A DNA stretch of 64,000 nt. It comes from Shewanella hanedai. GTDB lineage: Bacteria > Pseudomonadota > Gammaproteobacteria > Enterobacterales > Shewanellaceae. The notes below the pieces were generated by a model. The model made no database searches. It was not told the origin of the DNA and was given only the letters and a program-made list of their open reading frames with translations. The position numbers and the translations under genes were made by a program. The stretch is from the NCBI RefSeq assembly GCF_007197645.1, contig NZ_VKGK01000006.1, positions 1 to 64,000 of the forward strand, in the 5' to 3' direction. Positions 1 through 12,368 of this stretch are shown piece after piece. Numbering within the stretch: position 1 is the first letter of the stretch; every line of letters begins with the position of its first letter.

Positions 1-2
1 TG

Positions 3-101
3 GCAGAAAGCCTAATTTTAGAGCCTCGACGAACGAGGTCATTTCCTAGGACGGTTAAACGAAGACCTCAGAGATACGCCAGGAATAAAAAATGCCAGTA
101 A
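3..101 (+). mobile_element. C-terminal end of a probable IS4-family transposase (partial)
   Basis: The reading frame is open from the window edge to a TAA at 99-101. It encodes 32 residues with a strongly basic tail that includes EPRRTRSFPRTVKRRPQRY. Arg-rich 'R-x-PR-x-VKRRP-x-RY' tails are typical of IS4-type transposase C-termini, from memory of the family. The frame ends inside the hairpin that terminates trxB on the other strand, so the element, or what remains of it, abuts the trxB 3' end. Its 5' part lies outside the window, so intactness cannot be judged. The alternative is a chance open frame, since only 32 codons are visible. Confidence 0.45.
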
Positions 102-120
102 GCTTAACTTACCGGCATTA
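86..120 (-). terminator. Rho-independent terminator of trxB
   Basis: Read on the minus strand, arms AATGCCGGTAAG and CTTACTGGCATT (one G-U pair) enclose a 5-nt loop and are followed by a run of T. It lies about 45 nt past the trxB stop codon. Confidence 0.8.
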
Positions 121-163
121 GACGTTATGTCTGCTTTTCATTGTCACCTGATCAAGCCATTAA

Positions 164-1210
<1,047 letters not shown>

Positions 1211-1219
1211 CTAATCGAA

Positions 1220-1242
1220 AAAGGGAGCCTTAGGCTCCCTTT
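1220..1242 (-). terminator. Rho-independent terminator of ald
   Basis: Perfect hairpin AAAGGGAGCC-TTA-GGCTCCCTTT. On the minus strand it is followed by T residues. It sits just past the ald stop codon. Confidence 0.8.
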
Positions 1243-1265
1243 GATTTTGACTTAACTAAAACACG

Positions 1266-2381
1266 TTAGCCAAGTAGAATTTTAGGGTCAACAAACTCTA
1301 AGTCGAGTGCTTCAGCCACTTCACGGCATGTGATTTTACCGTGCATGACGTTTAGACCGTTAAGTAAGTGCTTATCTTTCAACAGCGCAGCTCGGTAGCC
1401 AAGATCTGCAAGTTTAATGATATAAGGTAGAGTTGCGTTGTTAAGTGCAAACGTTGAGGTGCGTGCAACAGCGCCAGGCATGTTTGCAACACAATAGTGA
1501 ACAACGTCATCTACGATATAGGTAGGGTCTTGGTGGGTTGTAGCGTGTGATGTTTCAATACAACCACCTTGATCGATGGCAACATCAACGATAGCTGAAC
1601 CCGGCTTCATACGTTTAATATGGTCTTTAGTGACTAACTTAGGCGCCGCGGCACCAGGAACCAGTACGCCGCCAATAACAAGGTCAGCTTCAAGCACATG
1701 CTTCTCGATGGCATCAGCTGTTGAGTAGATAGCCTTAACCTTGTTGTCGAACTGTGCGTTCAAACGACGAAGCGCATCGATGCTGCGATCTAGAATAACG
1801 ACATCAGCACCTAGGCCTACAGCCATTTGTGCTGCGTTTGTTCCAACCATGCCACCACCGATGATGACGACTTTAGCTGGTTCAACACCTGGCACGCCAC
1901 CAAGTAGCATTCCGCGGCCACCCATCGACTTCTCGAGTGCCATTGCACCGGCTTGAATTGACATGCGGCCAGCCACTTCTGACATTGGCGCTAAAAGTGG
2001 TAATGTACCACGGTCATCGGTGACTGTTTCGTATGCGATACAAACTGATCCACTTTTGATTAAGTCTTCAGTTTGAGGACGATCTGGCGCAAGGTGAAGA
2101 TAGGTAAATAACAGTTGATCTTCACGTAACATCGCACGTTCAACTGCTTGTGGTTCTTTTACCTTAACAATCATTTCTGAGGAAGCAAAAACCTCTGCCG
2201 CCGTTGCTAAAATTGATGCGCCAACGTCAGTATAATCTTGATCTGTAAAACCTATTCCAGAGCCAGCATTTGTCTCTATAAAGACTTTATGCCCTTTGTT
2301 GGTTAATTCACGTACGCTAGATGGGACCATTCCAACGCGATACTCGTGGTTTTTGATTTCTTTAGGTACACCAATTATCAT
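1266..2381 (-). CDS. ald: Alanine dehydrogenase
   Basis: NAD-dependent oxidative deamination of L-alanine to pyruvate and ammonia. The 371 aa are the standard length. The start [17 protein letters not shown] is the family signature. Lys74 in 'VKVKEP' and His in 'FTYLHLAP' (about residue 95) fit the known catalytic Lys/His pair. The Rossmann motif [10 protein letters not shown] lies near 175-184. It is transcribed away from an lrp-family regulator 179 nt away, an arrangement in which the Lrp-type protein commonly controls ald; that control is inferred here. Confidence 0.96.
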   Translation of the reverse strand: MIIGVPKEIKNHEYRVGMVPSSVRELTNKGHKVFIETNAGSGIGFTDQDYTDVGASILATAAEVFASSEMIVKVKEPQAVERAMLREDQLLFTYLHLAPDRPQTEDLIKSGSVCIAYETVTDDRGTLPLLAPMSEVAGRMSIQAGAMALEKSMGGRGMLLGGVPGVEPAKVVIIGGGMVGTNAAQMAVGLGADVVILDRSIDALRRLNAQFDNKVKAIYSTADAIEKHVLEADLVIGGVLVPGAAAPKLVTKDHIKRMKPGSAIVDVAIDQGGCIETSHATTHQDPTYIVDDVVHYCVANMPGAVARTSTFALNNATLPYIIKLADLGYRAALLKDKHLLNGLNVMHGKITCREVAEALDLEFVDPKILLG

Positions 2382-2481
2382 CTTCGAGCCTCAAATTGAA
2401 TAAAAACCCATTTTATATGGGAAAAGTTGTTATTTTGTAGCCCCTAAACGTGATTAATTCAGGGAAATCTAGTATAGTATC

Positions 2482-2506
2482 AGTTCGGCAGTTTATGCTG
2501 CTGAAC
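2482..2506. promoter_or_regulatory. Inverted repeat in the ald/lrp divergent region
   Basis: Arms AGTTCGGCAG and CTGCTGAACT with one mismatch surround a 6-nt spacer, between the divergent ald and lrp genes. It could be an operator or a 5' leader hairpin of lrp. The function is inferred from position only. Confidence 0.3.
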
Positions 2507-2560
2507 TTTCGACATACGTAGTGATAAATATTGTTTTAGTGATAAAGCAAGGTTAATAAT

Positions 2561-3064
2561 ATGGTTAATAATAAAAAGAGTCCAATAAAAGACTTAGATC
2601 GCATAGATCGAAACATACTTAATGAACTACAGATGGATGGTCGCATTTCCAATGTTGAGCTATCGAAACGCGTAGGGCTAAGTCCAACACCTTGCTTAGA
2701 GAGAGTTAAAAGACTCGAAAAGCAGGGGTATATTAACGGTTATACAGCATTAGTGAATCCCCATTTCTTGGGTGCATCATTGCTTGTATTCGTTGAAATT
2801 ACGCTCAATCGTGATAGCTCGGAAGTGTTCGATAAGTTTAATCGTGCGGTACAGTTGCTAGACGACATTCAAGAGTGTCACCTAGTATCAGGCGATTTTG
2901 ACTATCTATTGAAGACGCGCGTATCAGACATGTCTGCATACCGTCGTTTATTAAGTGAGACTTTACTTAGATTGCCATCAGTTTCGGACACACGTACCTA
3001 CGTGGTGATGGAAGAGGTTAAGCAAACTAATAAAGTTGCAATAAATATTACTGCTGAATCTTAG
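2561..3064 (+). CDS. lrp: Lrp/AsnC family transcriptional regulator (Lrp)
   Basis: Leucine-responsive global regulator. The 167 aa contain an N-terminal winged helix-turn-helix. 'LDRIDRNILNELQMDGRISNVELSKRVGLSPTPCLERVKRLE' (about residues 12-53, quoted here as a pattern) is essentially the enterobacterial Lrp DNA-binding region. A RAM ligand-binding domain follows, with 'ECHLVSGDFDYLLKTRV' near 108-124. It is divergent from ald and is followed by its own terminator. The high similarity to true Lrp rather than other AsnC members is a recollection, not a computed score. Confidence 0.93.
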   Translation: MVNNKKSPIKDLDRIDRNILNELQMDGRISNVELSKRVGLSPTPCLERVKRLEKQGYINGYTALVNPHFLGASLLVFVEITLNRDSSEVFDKFNRAVQLLDDIQECHLVSGDFDYLLKTRVSDMSAYRRLLSETLLRLPSVSDTRTYVVMEEVKQTNKVAINITAES

Positions 3065-3083
3065 GATTCTAATGTAATCAGAT

Positions 3084-3112
3084 AAAAGGAGCCAACTATG
3101 GCTCCTTTTCTT
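3084..3112 (+). terminator. Rho-independent terminator of lrp
   Basis: Perfect arms AAAAGGAGCC and GGCTCCTTTT with a 6-nt loop, 20 nt after the lrp stop and continuing into T residues. Confidence 0.8.
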
Positions 3113-3241
3113 ATTCTGCTATATGACGATAAAATCATCGCTCACATTAAATTAGATTCATCTTATTACTTTTAGGTGTGTTTAACCGCTGCAAATTAAC
3201 CATAATTTTGATATCTTACATATACCTGTCTTCATCTTTTT

Positions 3242-5800
3242 ATGGGTTTTCATTTGTCCAAGGCAAACAGTGTTAAAACGTTAACCGGAGTGCAGCGTCT
3301 TCTGGAAGGCGGTCTCATTATATGTTGCATGTTAGCAACTTATGTACTCCTAGCCCTCAGTAGTTTTCATTCTTCAGATCCTGGATGGAGTCAATCTCAT
3401 TTTGACGGGGAAATTCAAAACCTCACCGGGGCCGTTGGGGCCTGGTGTGCTGATGTTCTATTCTATTTTTTCGGCTATACCGCTTATCTGATCCCAATCA
3501 TCATGGCATTGACTGGCTGGCTACTGTTTAAGAGAACACATAAGCTGCTTGAAATTGATTATTTTTCGGTTGGGCTAAGACTAATAGGTTTTCTTTTAAT
3601 GGTCTTTAGCTTAGCAGCACTAGCCAGTATGAATGCGAATGATATCTATGAGTTTTCTGCCGGTGGCGTCTCCGGAGACATCATTCGTGATGCAATGTTA
3701 CCTTATTTCAATAAGTTAGGAACAACCTTACTCTTGCTTTGTTTTGTAGGTGCAGGCTTTACACTGCTAACAGGTATTAGTTGGTTAACAATAGTCGATT
3801 TGACTGGTTTTTACTCGATACACCTCCTTAATATGCTAAAGGGGCTGCCAAGCAGATTTAAATCAAGATCTGATGAAACAGAAGACACCCGCGGCTTCAT
3901 GTCTGTATTCGATAAATTTAAAGAGAAACGCAGTCAACAGAATCAATATGATGCTGATAATGAAGATAAATTAGACGTGCCAGTGAAACCGACTTCTTCG
4001 AGGTTTAGTATCTTAGATACGTCAAATCAAGAGCCTCAAGTCGACAAACGAGTTGAGATCAGAACAGAACCTCAGTTTAACCATGATACTGACAACGACC
4101 AGAACTCAGCGTCATCAGATGAGGTCGAGTTCGTTGCACACAATGATGTTGATGCAAATCAGGGTATCGAGATCGATTTTGAAAAGAAAGCATCGACAGG
4201 GGCTGTGACGGCTTCGCAACGTAAGGGTAAAGAAGAGGCTAAGATTGTTGATGGGATCGTCATACTGCCAGGCCAAAGTGTGGAAGAGTCTAAGAAACCA
4301 ATCACACCGCTACCATGCATATCACTTTTAGACGTACCAAATAGACAAGATAATCCCATCAGTAGTGAAGAGCTTGATCAAGTGGCTGCGCTTGTAGAGG
4401 TTAAACTCGCCGACTTCAATATCATTGCGAAGGTCATGGGCGTTTTCCCTGGACCAGTTGTGACACGATTTGAGCTTGCATTAGCACCTGGTGTTAAAGC
4501 ATCAAAAATTACAAGCCTTTCTAAAGATCTAGCACGGTCATTATTGGCTGAAAGTGTTCGAGTGGTTGAAGTTATCCCGGGTAAAGCCTATGTCGGTATT
4601 GAGTTGCCTAATAAGTTCCGTGAAACCGTCTTTATGCGTGATGTATTAGATAGTGATGAGTTTACGCAAAGCGAATCTCATTTAAGCATGGTGTTAGGTC
4701 AAGATATCGCGGGTAAGCCTGTGGTTGTCGATCTGGGTAAAATGCCACATCTATTGGTTGCAGGTACGACAGGTTCGGGTAAATCAGTGGGCGTAAACGT
4801 GATGATCACCAGCCTGTTGTATAAATCGGGCCCCGATGATGTTCGTTTTATCATGATAGATCCAAAGATGTTGGAGCTCTCGGTATACGAGGGTATTCCA
4901 CATCTCTTGTGTGAAGTGGTTACCGACATGAAGGAAGCGGCAAATTCGCTTCGCTGGTGTGTTGGAGAGATGGAACGTCGTTATAAGTTAATGTCTAAGT
5001 TAGGTGTTCGAAACCTTAAAGGCTATAACGCCAAGATAAAAGAGGCAAAAGCTGCCGGTGAGCCCATTTTCGATCCTCTATGGAAGTCTTCTGACAGTAT
5101 GGAGCCTGAAGCGCCAGAGTTAGAGAAACTACCATCGATCGTCGTTATTGTTGATGAGTTCGCCGATATGATGATGATTGTTGGCAAAAAGGTTGAGGAG
5201 CTCATTGCACGTATTGCTCAAAAGGCGCGTGCAGCAGGCATACATTTAATCCTCGCGACTCAACGACCTTCAGTTGATGTGATCACCGGTTTAATTAAGG
5301 CGAACATTCCAACACGAATGGCGTTCCAAGTATCAAGCCGAATAGACTCTCGCACCATCTTAGATCAACAAGGTGCTGAGGCGTTACTTGGTATGGGTGA
5401 CATGTTGTATCTTCCCCCTGGAACGTCAGTGCCAAATCGAGTACATGGTGCCTTTATTGACGATCATGAAGTACACGCAGTCGTTGCCGATTGGCACCGA
5501 CGCGGCAAGCCACAATACATCAGTGAAATTTTACAAGGTTCTACTGAAGGTGAGCAGATTTTATTACCTGGGGAAGCAAGTGAGTCAGAGGACGATACCG
5601 ATACACTTTATGATGAAGCCGTTGCATTCGTCACCGAGACACGTCGTGGCTCTATCTCCAGTGTGCAACGTAAGTTTAAAATAGGCTATAACCGTGCAGC
5701 TCGCATCATTGAGCAGATGGAATCACAAGGTGTGGTTAGCTCCCAAGGACATAATGGTAATCGAGAAGTGCTCGCGCCACCGCCGCCGAAGATATATTAA
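3242..5800 (+). CDS. ftsK: DNA translocase FtsK
   Basis: Septal DNA pump coordinating chromosome dimer resolution with division. Four or five N-terminal membrane segments (about residues 22-190) anchor it. A short acidic linker (about 200-360) follows; it is much shorter than in E. coli, giving 852 aa in total. The motor domain carries Walker A GTTGSGKS near residue 508 and a Walker B '[10 protein letters not shown]' near 634. The C-terminal gamma winged helix (about 785-852), which reads KOPS, is present. No strong ribosome site precedes the annotated ATG, so the exact start is less sure. lolA and rarA follow in the conserved order. Confidence 0.96.
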   Translation: MGFHLSKANSVKTLTGVQRLLEGGLIICCMLATYVLLALSSFHSSDPGWSQSHFDGEIQNLTGAVGAWCADVLFYFFGYTAYLIPIIMALTGWLLFKRTHKLLEIDYFSVGLRLIGFLLMVFSLAALASMNANDIYEFSAGGVSGDIIRDAMLPYFNKLGTTLLLLCFVGAGFTLLTGISWLTIVDLTGFYSIHLLNMLKGLPSRFKSRSDETEDTRGFMSVFDKFKEKRSQQNQYDADNEDKLDVPVKPTSSRFSILDTSNQEPQVDKRVEIRTEPQFNHDTDNDQNSASSDEVEFVAHNDVDANQGIEIDFEKKASTGAVTASQRKGKEEAKIVDGIVILPGQSVEESKKPITPLPCISLLDVPNRQDNPISSEELDQVAALVEVKLADFNIIAKVMGVFPGPVVTRFELALAPGVKASKITSLSKDLARSLLAESVRVVEVIPGKAYVGIELPNKFRETVFMRDVLDSDEFTQSESHLSMVLGQDIAGKPVVVDLGKMPHLLVAGTTGSGKSVGVNVMITSLLYKSGPDDVRFIMIDPKMLELSVYEGIPHLLCEVVTDMKEAANSLRWCVGEMERRYKLMSKLGVRNLKGYNAKIKEAKAAGEPIFDPLWKSSDSMEPEAPELEKLPSIVVIVDEFADMMMIVGKKVEELIARIAQKARAAGIHLILATQRPSVDVITGLIKANIPTRMAFQVSSRIDSRTILDQQGAEALLGMGDMLYLPPGTSVPNRVHGAFIDDHEVHAVVADWHRRGKPQYISEILQGSTEGEQILLPGEASESEDDTDTLYDEAVAFVTETRRGSISSVQRKFKIGYNRAARIIEQMESQGVVSSQGHNGNREVLAPPPPKIY

Positions 5801-5907
5801 TTGTTCGCGAGTCCACAAATAATAAGATACCTAGCGTGTGTTGGGATCTGGGTAGAGGAGGGAGTTAACTCCTTCTCTATGATAAGCATTAGATGAAAGG
5901 AATTAAG

Positions 5908-6534
5908 ATGAGAAAGACGTTATCAGCACTTGTGCTTACTTTGCCACTTTTAGCTTCGCATTATGCACTAGCGGATGAGTCATCAGCGCTAAAAGCTAAA
6001 CTAACTGAAGTCGCGACACTTAAAGCCAAGTTTGAACAAACGGTTACCGATATAAATAATAAGCAGATCCAGAAAGGCAGTGGGATTTTCGCTTTAGCGT
6101 ATCCCAATCAATTTTATTGGCACCTGACGGCTCCTGATGAATCACTTATCGTGGCTGACGGAAAAGACGTATGGATCTATAACCCTTTTGCTGAAGAGGT
6201 TTCTGTGATGGATCTGAATCAAGCCATTAATGCTTCTCCGATCGCATTATTAGTTCATAGAGATGAAGAGACCTGGTCTCAATATTCAGTGACGAGCAAT
6301 AATGGCTGTTTCAGCATCAAACCTAAAAGTATTGACGCGGGGGTTGAGTCGGTTAAAGTTTGCTTCGATGACAAGACATTGATTGAAATGGTGCTGCAGG
6401 ATCAGCAAGGTAATGTCAGCCAATTCTCACTTTCAGAGCAAACTGATATTGCTGACTCTGAGCTGTCCTTGTTTAAATTCACAGTGCCAGATGATGTTGA
6501 TATCGATGATCAACGTCTACACCCACTTAATTAA
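5908..6534 (+). CDS. lolA: Outer-membrane lipoprotein carrier protein LolA
   Basis: Periplasmic chaperone that ferries lipoproteins from LolCDE to LolB. A signal peptide ([22 protein letters not shown], about 22 residues) precedes a LolA beta-barrel domain with 'FEQTV', 'W[22 protein letters not shown]' type features. The ATG at 5908 is preferred over an in-frame ATG at 5893 because AAAGGA lies 6 nt before it. It gives 208 aa, typical of the family. It lies between ftsK and rarA, the classic gammaproteobacterial order. Confidence 0.93.
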   Translation: MRKTLSALVLTLPLLASHYALADESSALKAKLTEVATLKAKFEQTVTDINNKQIQKGSGIFALAYPNQFYWHLTAPDESLIVADGKDVWIYNPFAEEVSVMDLNQAINASPIALLVHRDEETWSQYSVTSNNGCFSIKPKSIDAGVESVKVCFDDKTLIEMVLQDQQGNVSQFSLSEQTDIADSELSLFKFTVPDDVDIDDQRLHPLN

Positions 6535-6543
6535 GGGGCATTC

Positions 6544-7875
6544 GTGTCCAGTTTCAGTTTCGATTTTGCTCCAGACTTCAGACCCTTAGCCGCACGTATG
6601 CGGCCACAAGAGCTGTCTCAATATATAGGTCAATCTCACCTTTTAGGTGAAGATAAGCCTTTAAGAAAAGCACTAGAAGCCGGCCGAGCTCATTCAATGA
6701 TGCTTTGGGGACCACCGGGAACTGGAAAAACCACCTTAGCAGAGCTAATCGCAACTTACGCGAATGCGCATGTTGAACGTATCTCTGCGGTGACATCGGG
6801 TGTGAAAGAGATCCGCACAGCCATTGAACATGCCAAGAATGTGGCTGAATCACGGGGACAGCGAACTTTACTGTTTGTCGACGAGGTTCACCGCTTCAAT
6901 AAGAGTCAACAAGATGCTTTTTTGCCTTTTATTGAAGATGGAACCGTTATCTTTATCGGCGCAACGACTGAAAATCCTTCATTTGAGATCAATAACGCAC
7001 TGCTTTCCAGAGCACGTGTTTATCTGATTAAAAGGCTGACTAACGACGAAATAGTATTGATCGTTAATCAGGCATTAGCTGACGTTGAACGTGGCTTAGG
7101 CAAACGAGAATTGACAATCTCGGAAACTGTGGCATTAAAATTAGCGAATGTGTGCGATGGCGACGCACGTAAAGCACTTAATTTAATTGAATTAATGAGT
7201 GACATGATTGCTGACGGTGGGAGTTTTACCGAGCAGATGATCATCGAAGTTGCTGGGCAACAATTAGCGGGTTTCGATAAAAATGGCGATCAATTCTACG
7301 ATTTGATTTCCGCGGTTCATAAGTCTATCCGTGGCTCAGCCCCGGACGCAGCACTGTATTGGTTTTGTCGCATGCTAGAAGGTGGTTGTGACCCCCTTTA
7401 TATCGCCCGAAGGTTATTGGCCATTGCATCGGAAGACATAGGCAACGCCGATCCTGTCGCGATGACGGTTGCGCTTAATGCGTGGGAATGTTTTCATCGA
7501 GTTGGTCCATCAGAAGGCGAGCGGGCCATCGCACAAGCGATCGTCTATCTTGCTAGCGCACCTAAAAGTAATGCTGTTTATACCGCTTTCAAAGCCGCCC
7601 GTAACTTAGCACGCGAAACTGGTCAAGCTGCAGTACCGGAACATTTAAGAAATGCACCCACTCAGTTAATGAAAGACATTGGGTACGGGGAAGGGTATCG
7701 ATATGCCCATGATGAACCAAACTCCTATGCCAGTGGGGAATGTTATTTCCCTGAGAGCTTGGCGGGAAATCGTTTTTACTACCCAACAGAACATGGTTTT
7801 GAGAAACGTATAAAATCTAAATTAGAGCAATTATCGCAACTGGATAACGACAGTGAGGTAAAACGGTATGAATAA
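6544..7875 (+). CDS. rarA: Replication-associated recombination protein RarA (MgsA)
   Basis: AAA+ ATPase acting at stalled replication forks, related to clamp-loader subunits and RuvB. It starts with GTG behind AAGGGG. Walker A GPPGTGKT lies near residues 56-63, Walker B '[10 protein letters not shown]' near 110 and sensor-1 'IGATTENPS' near 139. The C-terminal MgsA tetramerisation domain includes '[10 protein letters not shown]' and 'YPHD'-type residues ('[14 protein letters not shown]'). The 443 aa are standard. Its end overlaps the start of crcB by 8 nt. Confidence 0.95.
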   Translation: MSSFSFDFAPDFRPLAARMRPQELSQYIGQSHLLGEDKPLRKALEAGRAHSMMLWGPPGTGKTTLAELIATYANAHVERISAVTSGVKEIRTAIEHAKNVAESRGQRTLLFVDEVHRFNKSQQDAFLPFIEDGTVIFIGATTENPSFEINNALLSRARVYLIKRLTNDEIVLIVNQALADVERGLGKRELTISETVALKLANVCDGDARKALNLIELMSDMIADGGSFTEQMIIEVAGQQLAGFDKNGDQFYDLISAVHKSIRGSAPDAALYWFCRMLEGGCDPLYIARRLLAIASEDIGNADPVAMTVALNAWECFHRVGPSEGERAIAQAIVYLASAPKSNAVYTAFKAARNLARETGQAAVPEHLRNAPTQLMKDIGYGEGYRYAHDEPNSYASGECYFPESLAGNRFYYPTEHGFEKRIKSKLEQLSQLDNDSEVKRYE

Positions 7876-8242
7876 TATTCTATTCGTGGCGCTTGGGGGA
7901 TCGATTGGTGCAGTTTTTCGCTATCTGATCTCAATTTTCATGCTTCAGCTATTTGGCTCTGCATTTCCTTTTGGTACACTATTGGTCAATATCATTGGCT
8001 CGTTTGCGATGGGGGGGATTTACGCTTTAGGTCAGGTAAGTGAAGTCAGCCCAGAAATAAAGGCCTTAGTGGGTGTTGGTTTATTAGGTGCACTCACAAC
8101 ATTTTCAACTTTTTCCAATGAAACCTTGTTACTGATACAAAGTGGAGCTTGGTTAAAGGCATTTTTAAATATCGCTCTGAACCTATGCCTGTGTATATTC
8201 ATGGTTTACCTGGGACAGCAGTTGGTTTTTTCTCGCATTTAA
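7868..8242 (+). CDS. crcB: Fluoride channel CrcB (Fluc)
   Basis: Small inner-membrane protein that exports fluoride as a dual-topology dimer. The 124 aa have four hydrophobic segments. Family motifs are visible: '[10 protein letters not shown]' at the N-terminus, '[11 protein letters not shown]' near 36-46 and '[12 protein letters not shown]' near 76-87, the last carrying the pore-lining Phe/Thr/Ser track. It overlaps rarA and is followed 18 nt later by serS. No fluoride riboswitch lies upstream, since the gene starts inside rarA. Confidence 0.94.
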   Translation: MNNILFVALGGSIGAVFRYLISIFMLQLFGSAFPFGTLLVNIIGSFAMGGIYALGQVSEVSPEIKALVGVGLLGALTTFSTFSNETLLLIQSGAWLKAFLNIALNLCLCIFMVYLGQQLVFSRI

Positions 8243-9547
<1,305 letters not shown>

Positions 9548-9583
9548 TATCAATTTCTAGCCAAAAGAGATATGCTTAATTAA

Positions 9584-9640
9584 ATCGACGATTAATAAAT
9601 TAAATGATTAATAAAATTTAACGTCGTCGATTATTTAGAA
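9584..9640 (+). terminator. AT-rich inverted repeat after serS (possible terminator)
   Basis: AATCGACG and CGTCGATT arms are separated by about 40 nt of AT-rich sequence past the serS stop. The long loop and lack of a clean T-run make it a weak terminator candidate. Confidence 0.25.
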
Positions 9641-9663
9641 TAATAAATTTAGGGATTCATAAT

Positions 9664-9789
9664 ATGGATGCTGGTAGGCGCTATTTTCAGTGGCTTACCT
9701 ATGTAGGTGTCATCTGTTTATTTGGCGTGATTATGTTTGCTACATTTGGTGAAGCTGCAATACTTATCTTTACGAATGTAATGAGATAG
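9664..9789 (+). CDS. Small predicted membrane protein (41 aa)
   Basis: Open frame ATG to TAG encoding MDAGRRYFQWLTYVGVICLF followed by a second hydrophobic stretch. A positively charged N-terminus (RR at 5-6) and about 20 hydrophobic residues (10-30) suggest a single membrane span. An AGGG element about 10 nt upstream could serve as ribosome site. Nothing is recognised by name. A 16-bp piece of the frame (9740-9755) recurs at 9820-9835 just after its stop. It may be a real microprotein or a chance frame in a 580-bp gap. Confidence 0.35.
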   Translation: MDAGRRYFQWLTYVGVICLFGVIMFATFGEAAILIFTNVMR

Positions 9790-9835
9790 TAATAATCATT
9801 TATACGTCCAAAATATTCACTACATTTGGTGAAGC
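9740..9835. repeat. 16-bp direct repeat CTACATTTGGTGAAGC, 80 bp apart
   Basis: Identical copies lie at 9740-9755 and 9820-9835, each followed by a similar CAATA context. This looks like a small local duplication spanning the end of the 41-aa frame. The rest of 9790-10064 holds no recognisable gene. Confidence 0.5.
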
Positions 9836-10064
9836 ACAATAATATTGATGAAAGTCATGTGATAGACATAAAGCCTTAGCTACTAAAATAGTTGAGGTTT
9901 TTATTGGCTGTTTGTAAGAGGCGGAAAGATTGTCAGGTACTACTTTGTCTCGTCATCGTGGCGCTGCATCAGATTGTCTTATTACTTCACGATTTCTTAC
10001 CATTGACTGTTTTAGGTCGTCTAATCATTATTCCGTATCGGTTATATTATTGAGCGACATTCTG

Positions 10065-10104
10065 TATATAAAAAGACCTAGCAGTTGCTAGGTCTTTTTA
10101 TATA
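10065..10104. terminator. Bidirectional terminator between serS region and tusE
   Basis: Perfect hairpin with arms AAAAAGACCTAGCA and TGCTAGGTCTTTTT and a 2-nt loop, flanked by TATATA on both sides. It has T-runs in both directions, and tusE ends 24 nt further on. Confidence 0.85.
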
Positions 10105-10127
10105 TGCATAAGTATTAGCTGATCGAA

Positions 10128-10475
10128 CTATAAGCATTTAGCTGGTTTTGGCAGGCCAGCTATTTTAGTTGCTTGTTTAGCTGGCCCAATAGGGAATAGC
10201 GTATAAAGGTATTTAGAGTTACCCTTATCGGCACCAAGCTTGATTCCTATGGCCTTTACTAACACTCTTATCGCTGGACTTGTTTTAAATTCAAGATAGA
10301 AGTCGCGCACGAAGTTGATGACCTCCCAGTGAGCAGGGCTCAATGCTATTTGCTCTTTTTGTGCAATAATCTCGGCAATATCAGTGTTCCAATCGGTTAC
10401 ATTCTTTAGGTAACCTTGATGATCTGTCTGGATCTGAATTTGATTATATTCAAAACTGTTTTCTGTGTATGTCAC
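10128..10475 (-). CDS. tusE: Sulfurtransferase TusE (DsrC family)
   Basis: Last carrier of the Tus sulfur relay, receiving persulfide from TusD and passing it to MnmA for 2-thiouridine at the tRNA wobble base. The 115 aa contain the DsrC fold core '[20 protein letters not shown]' (starts near 44). The C-terminal 'GLPKPAKCL' holds the single terminal active-site Cys, as expected for TusE; the second Cys of dissimilatory DsrC is absent. Its start overlaps the tusB stop by 4 nt. Confidence 0.93.
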   Translation of the reverse strand: MTYTENSFEYNQIQIQTDHQGYLKNVTDWNTDIAEIIAQKEQIALSPAHWEVINFVRDFYLEFKTSPAIRVLVKAIGIKLGADKGNSKYLYTLFPIGPAKQATKIAGLPKPAKCL

Positions 10476-10753
10476 CAGCTGATCACCTTGTCATGATGTA
10501 ATGTTTCTTGAACAAATTGCTCGTAGTTTATGAAGTTAAATTGACTAAGCCTTTCGGTAAGACCTCTAGCCTTAACGTCTTCCTCTAGTATGAATATTCG
10601 CCTTTGCGCTAATTCATGTTGCCATGTGTTCAGCAAAAGGGCATTAACGGCATTGCCTGAAAGTAACACGGTGTCTTGCTTATCGATATAACGAAGGCAA
10701 GTGGCTAATGCGTTATCTTGGGCTGGAGATGTTTGTATGTGATGTAAAATCAT
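10472..10753 (-). CDS. tusB: Sulfur relay protein TusB (DsrH family)
   Basis: Third subunit of the TusBCD hexamer. The 93 aa are typical. '[10 protein letters not shown]' and a central '[11 protein letters not shown]' fit DsrH-type proteins. Its start shares the last base of tusC, and tusE overlaps its end, so the four genes are translationally coupled. Confidence 0.88.
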   Translation of the reverse strand: MILHHIQTSPAQDNALATCLRYIDKQDTVLLSGNAVNALLLNTWQHELAQRRIFILEEDVKARGLTERLSQFNFINYEQFVQETLHHDKVISW

Positions 10754-11109
10754 TAGAATACTAAAACCTCATCAGCATCTGCTAAATGTTGTGTGATCTC
10801 TGCTGGACTGACTTGAGTAAGTTTCATGGTCAGCTCTGCTTTATCTAACCCATATTCAAGTAACGATGTTTTACAGGCTAATACCGTATCGACATCATAA
10901 AGGGGGAGTGCGCCAAAGGTCGCTATAAAATCTTTTGCCCCAACAAGTTCAGGATGCTGCATTTTGACGAGATTAAGTACTCCTTCATCAACAAAGATTA
11001 ACGATACCTCTTGCTCAAAACTTGCACTTAATAAGGCAAGATCTAATGCTTCTCTTCCATGGGGAGTACCGTGAGGAGCGCGGCGAAAAATAATGGTTAA
11101 TTTTTTCAT
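10753..11109 (-). CDS. tusC: Sulfur relay protein TusC (DsrF family)
   Basis: Structural subunit of TusBCD. The 118 aa begin MKKLTIIFRRAPHGT-x-GREALDLAL, the TusC/DsrF opening. 'LACKTSLLEYGL' near residue 80 includes the Cys position conserved among DsrE-like folds. It lies 61 nt after tusD and is coupled to tusB. Confidence 0.9.
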   Translation of the reverse strand: MKKLTIIFRRAPHGTPHGREALDLALLSASFEQEVSLIFVDEGVLNLVKMQHPELVGAKDFIATFGALPLYDVDTVLACKTSLLEYGLDKAELTMKLTQVSPAEITQHLADADEVLVF

Positions 11110-11170
11110 TTATAGCTTCTTCATACTTTACAGAACTAATGTCACTTAACGGATTCTAGGCGTAAATGAG

Positions 11171-11560
11171 TTAAAAACTCACTAATCTATCTGCTCTTTC
11201 AATACCTGTTACCAACTCGCCAAGCCCACCCATTTCAAAAGGCGATTGCATGTTCCAATGTTTTGCTTGGCACTCATCTGCTTCCATTTTAGATATGACG
11301 CCGCGCCTTAATGAAGCTGAAACACAATTGACGAGTTTAATCTGATATTGATGATTCAGTTCAATCCAGGCCTTGGTCAAATCAAATTCATCAGATGCAG
11401 GACTATTGAATGAACTGGTATTGAGTACTCCATCTTGATAGAAGAACACGAGCGAGATCTGATGTCCTTGCTCTAACGACGCCTTGGTAAATCGATAGGC
11501 TGTATAACTGGCTGAGCCAGTATTAGCTGCGCCATTAACTTGGATGATGAAGTTACTCAT
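11171..11560 (-). CDS. tusD: Sulfurtransferase TusD (DsrE family)
   Basis: Catalytic subunit of TusBCD, accepting sulfur from TusA. The 129 aa start with the DsrE sheet 'FIIQVNGAANTG'. The active-site Cys is in 'LVNCVSASLRRGV' near residue 81, matching E. coli Cys78 in context. It is first of the tusD-C-B-E series. No strong ribosome site is visible upstream. Confidence 0.92.
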   Translation of the reverse strand: MSNFIIQVNGAANTGSASYTAYRFTKASLEQGHQISLVFFYQDGVLNTSSFNSPASDEFDLTKAWIELNHQYQIKLVNCVSASLRRGVISKMEADECQAKHWNMQSPFEMGGLGELVTGIERADRLVSF

Positions 11561-11598
11561 GAATAGGTACAGTCACTCAGGTTGATAAAAAGGCAAAA

Positions 11599-11623
11599 AA
11601 ATAGCCCCGACTAAGGAGCTATT
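11599..11623 (-). terminator. Terminator of the yccA-like gene
   Basis: On the minus strand, AATAGCTCC and GGGGCTATT (one G-U pair) surround a 6-nt loop and run into TTTTTTT. It sits between the yccA-like gene and tusD. Confidence 0.75.
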
Positions 11624-11705
11624 CTAACTGAAAACCACGATTTGAAAAAATTGTTATTTAAACTTTGATCAATCAGTATCGCGGCTAGTCATTTAGGAGC
11701 TACGA

Positions 11706-12368
11706 TTAATCGTCACCGCCGCCAATACCCATTAGGTGCAACAGCGCCATAAATAGGTTTAGGAAATCTAAGTATAAAGAGATAGTCGCGCGAATGTAGT
11801 TGGTTTCACCACCATTCACAATACGGCTTGTGTCATACAAGATAAAGCCTGTCATTAACAGTGCGATACCCGCATTAAGCGCCATAAACATCATTCCATT
11901 ACCCAAGAACATGTTTACAAGTAAGCCCACAACCATGATGACTAAACCAGCAATAAGAAAGCCTCTCATGAAAGAGAAATCTTTCTTAGTTGTGACAGCA
12001 TAACCTGATAAAGCGACAAATATTACTGAGGTTAATCCAAGCGCCTGCATAATCAGCTGGGGACCATTTGCCATACCTGCATAATGGTTAAGAATGTAAC
12101 CTAAAGACGCACCTTGCATACCGGTAAATGCAAATACCCAGAAAAGACCCGCAGCGCTCTCAGCTTTTCTTAATGTCACAAACAGGACCACTAAGCTACC
12201 TAAAGACATACCAATAGAGAGAAAAGGACCAATTTGTAATGCCATTGCTAAACCTGCACAAACGGCAGAGAAAGCTAATGTCATAGAAAGTAGCATGTAC
12301 GTATTTTTAAGAAGCTTATTCACTTCCAGCGTTGAAGTGCCGGTTGAATACATTGTTTGTTGTGTCAT
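11706..12368 (-). CDS. yccA: Bax inhibitor-1 family membrane protein (YccA-like)
   Basis: Seven-helix inner-membrane protein; the E. coli homologue YccA modulates FtsH proteolysis. The 220 aa resemble YccA throughout: 'LLKNTYMLLSMTLAFSA' near the N-terminus, 'TTKKDFSFMRGFL' in the middle and the C-terminal 'GGETNYIRATISLYLDFLNLF', which is the BI-1 signature. It lies next to the tus genes, as yccA is next to tusE in enterics. It ends with its own terminator. Confidence 0.9.
   Translation of the reverse strand: MTQQTMYSTGTSTLEVNKLLKNTYMLLSMTLAFSAVCAGLAMALQIGPFLSIGMSLGSLVVLFVTLRKAESAAGLFWVFAFTGMQGASLGYILNHYAGMANGPQLIMQALGLTSVIFVALSGYAVTTKKDFSFMRGFLIAGLVIMVVGLLVNMFLGNGMMFMALNAGIALLMTGFILYDTSRIVNGGETNYIRATISLYLDFLNLFMALLHLMGIGGGDD

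Noticed and set aside
7868-8242. Possible fluoride riboswitch controlling crcB
   Set aside because: crcB starts inside rarA; no leader or riboswitch-like structure is present.
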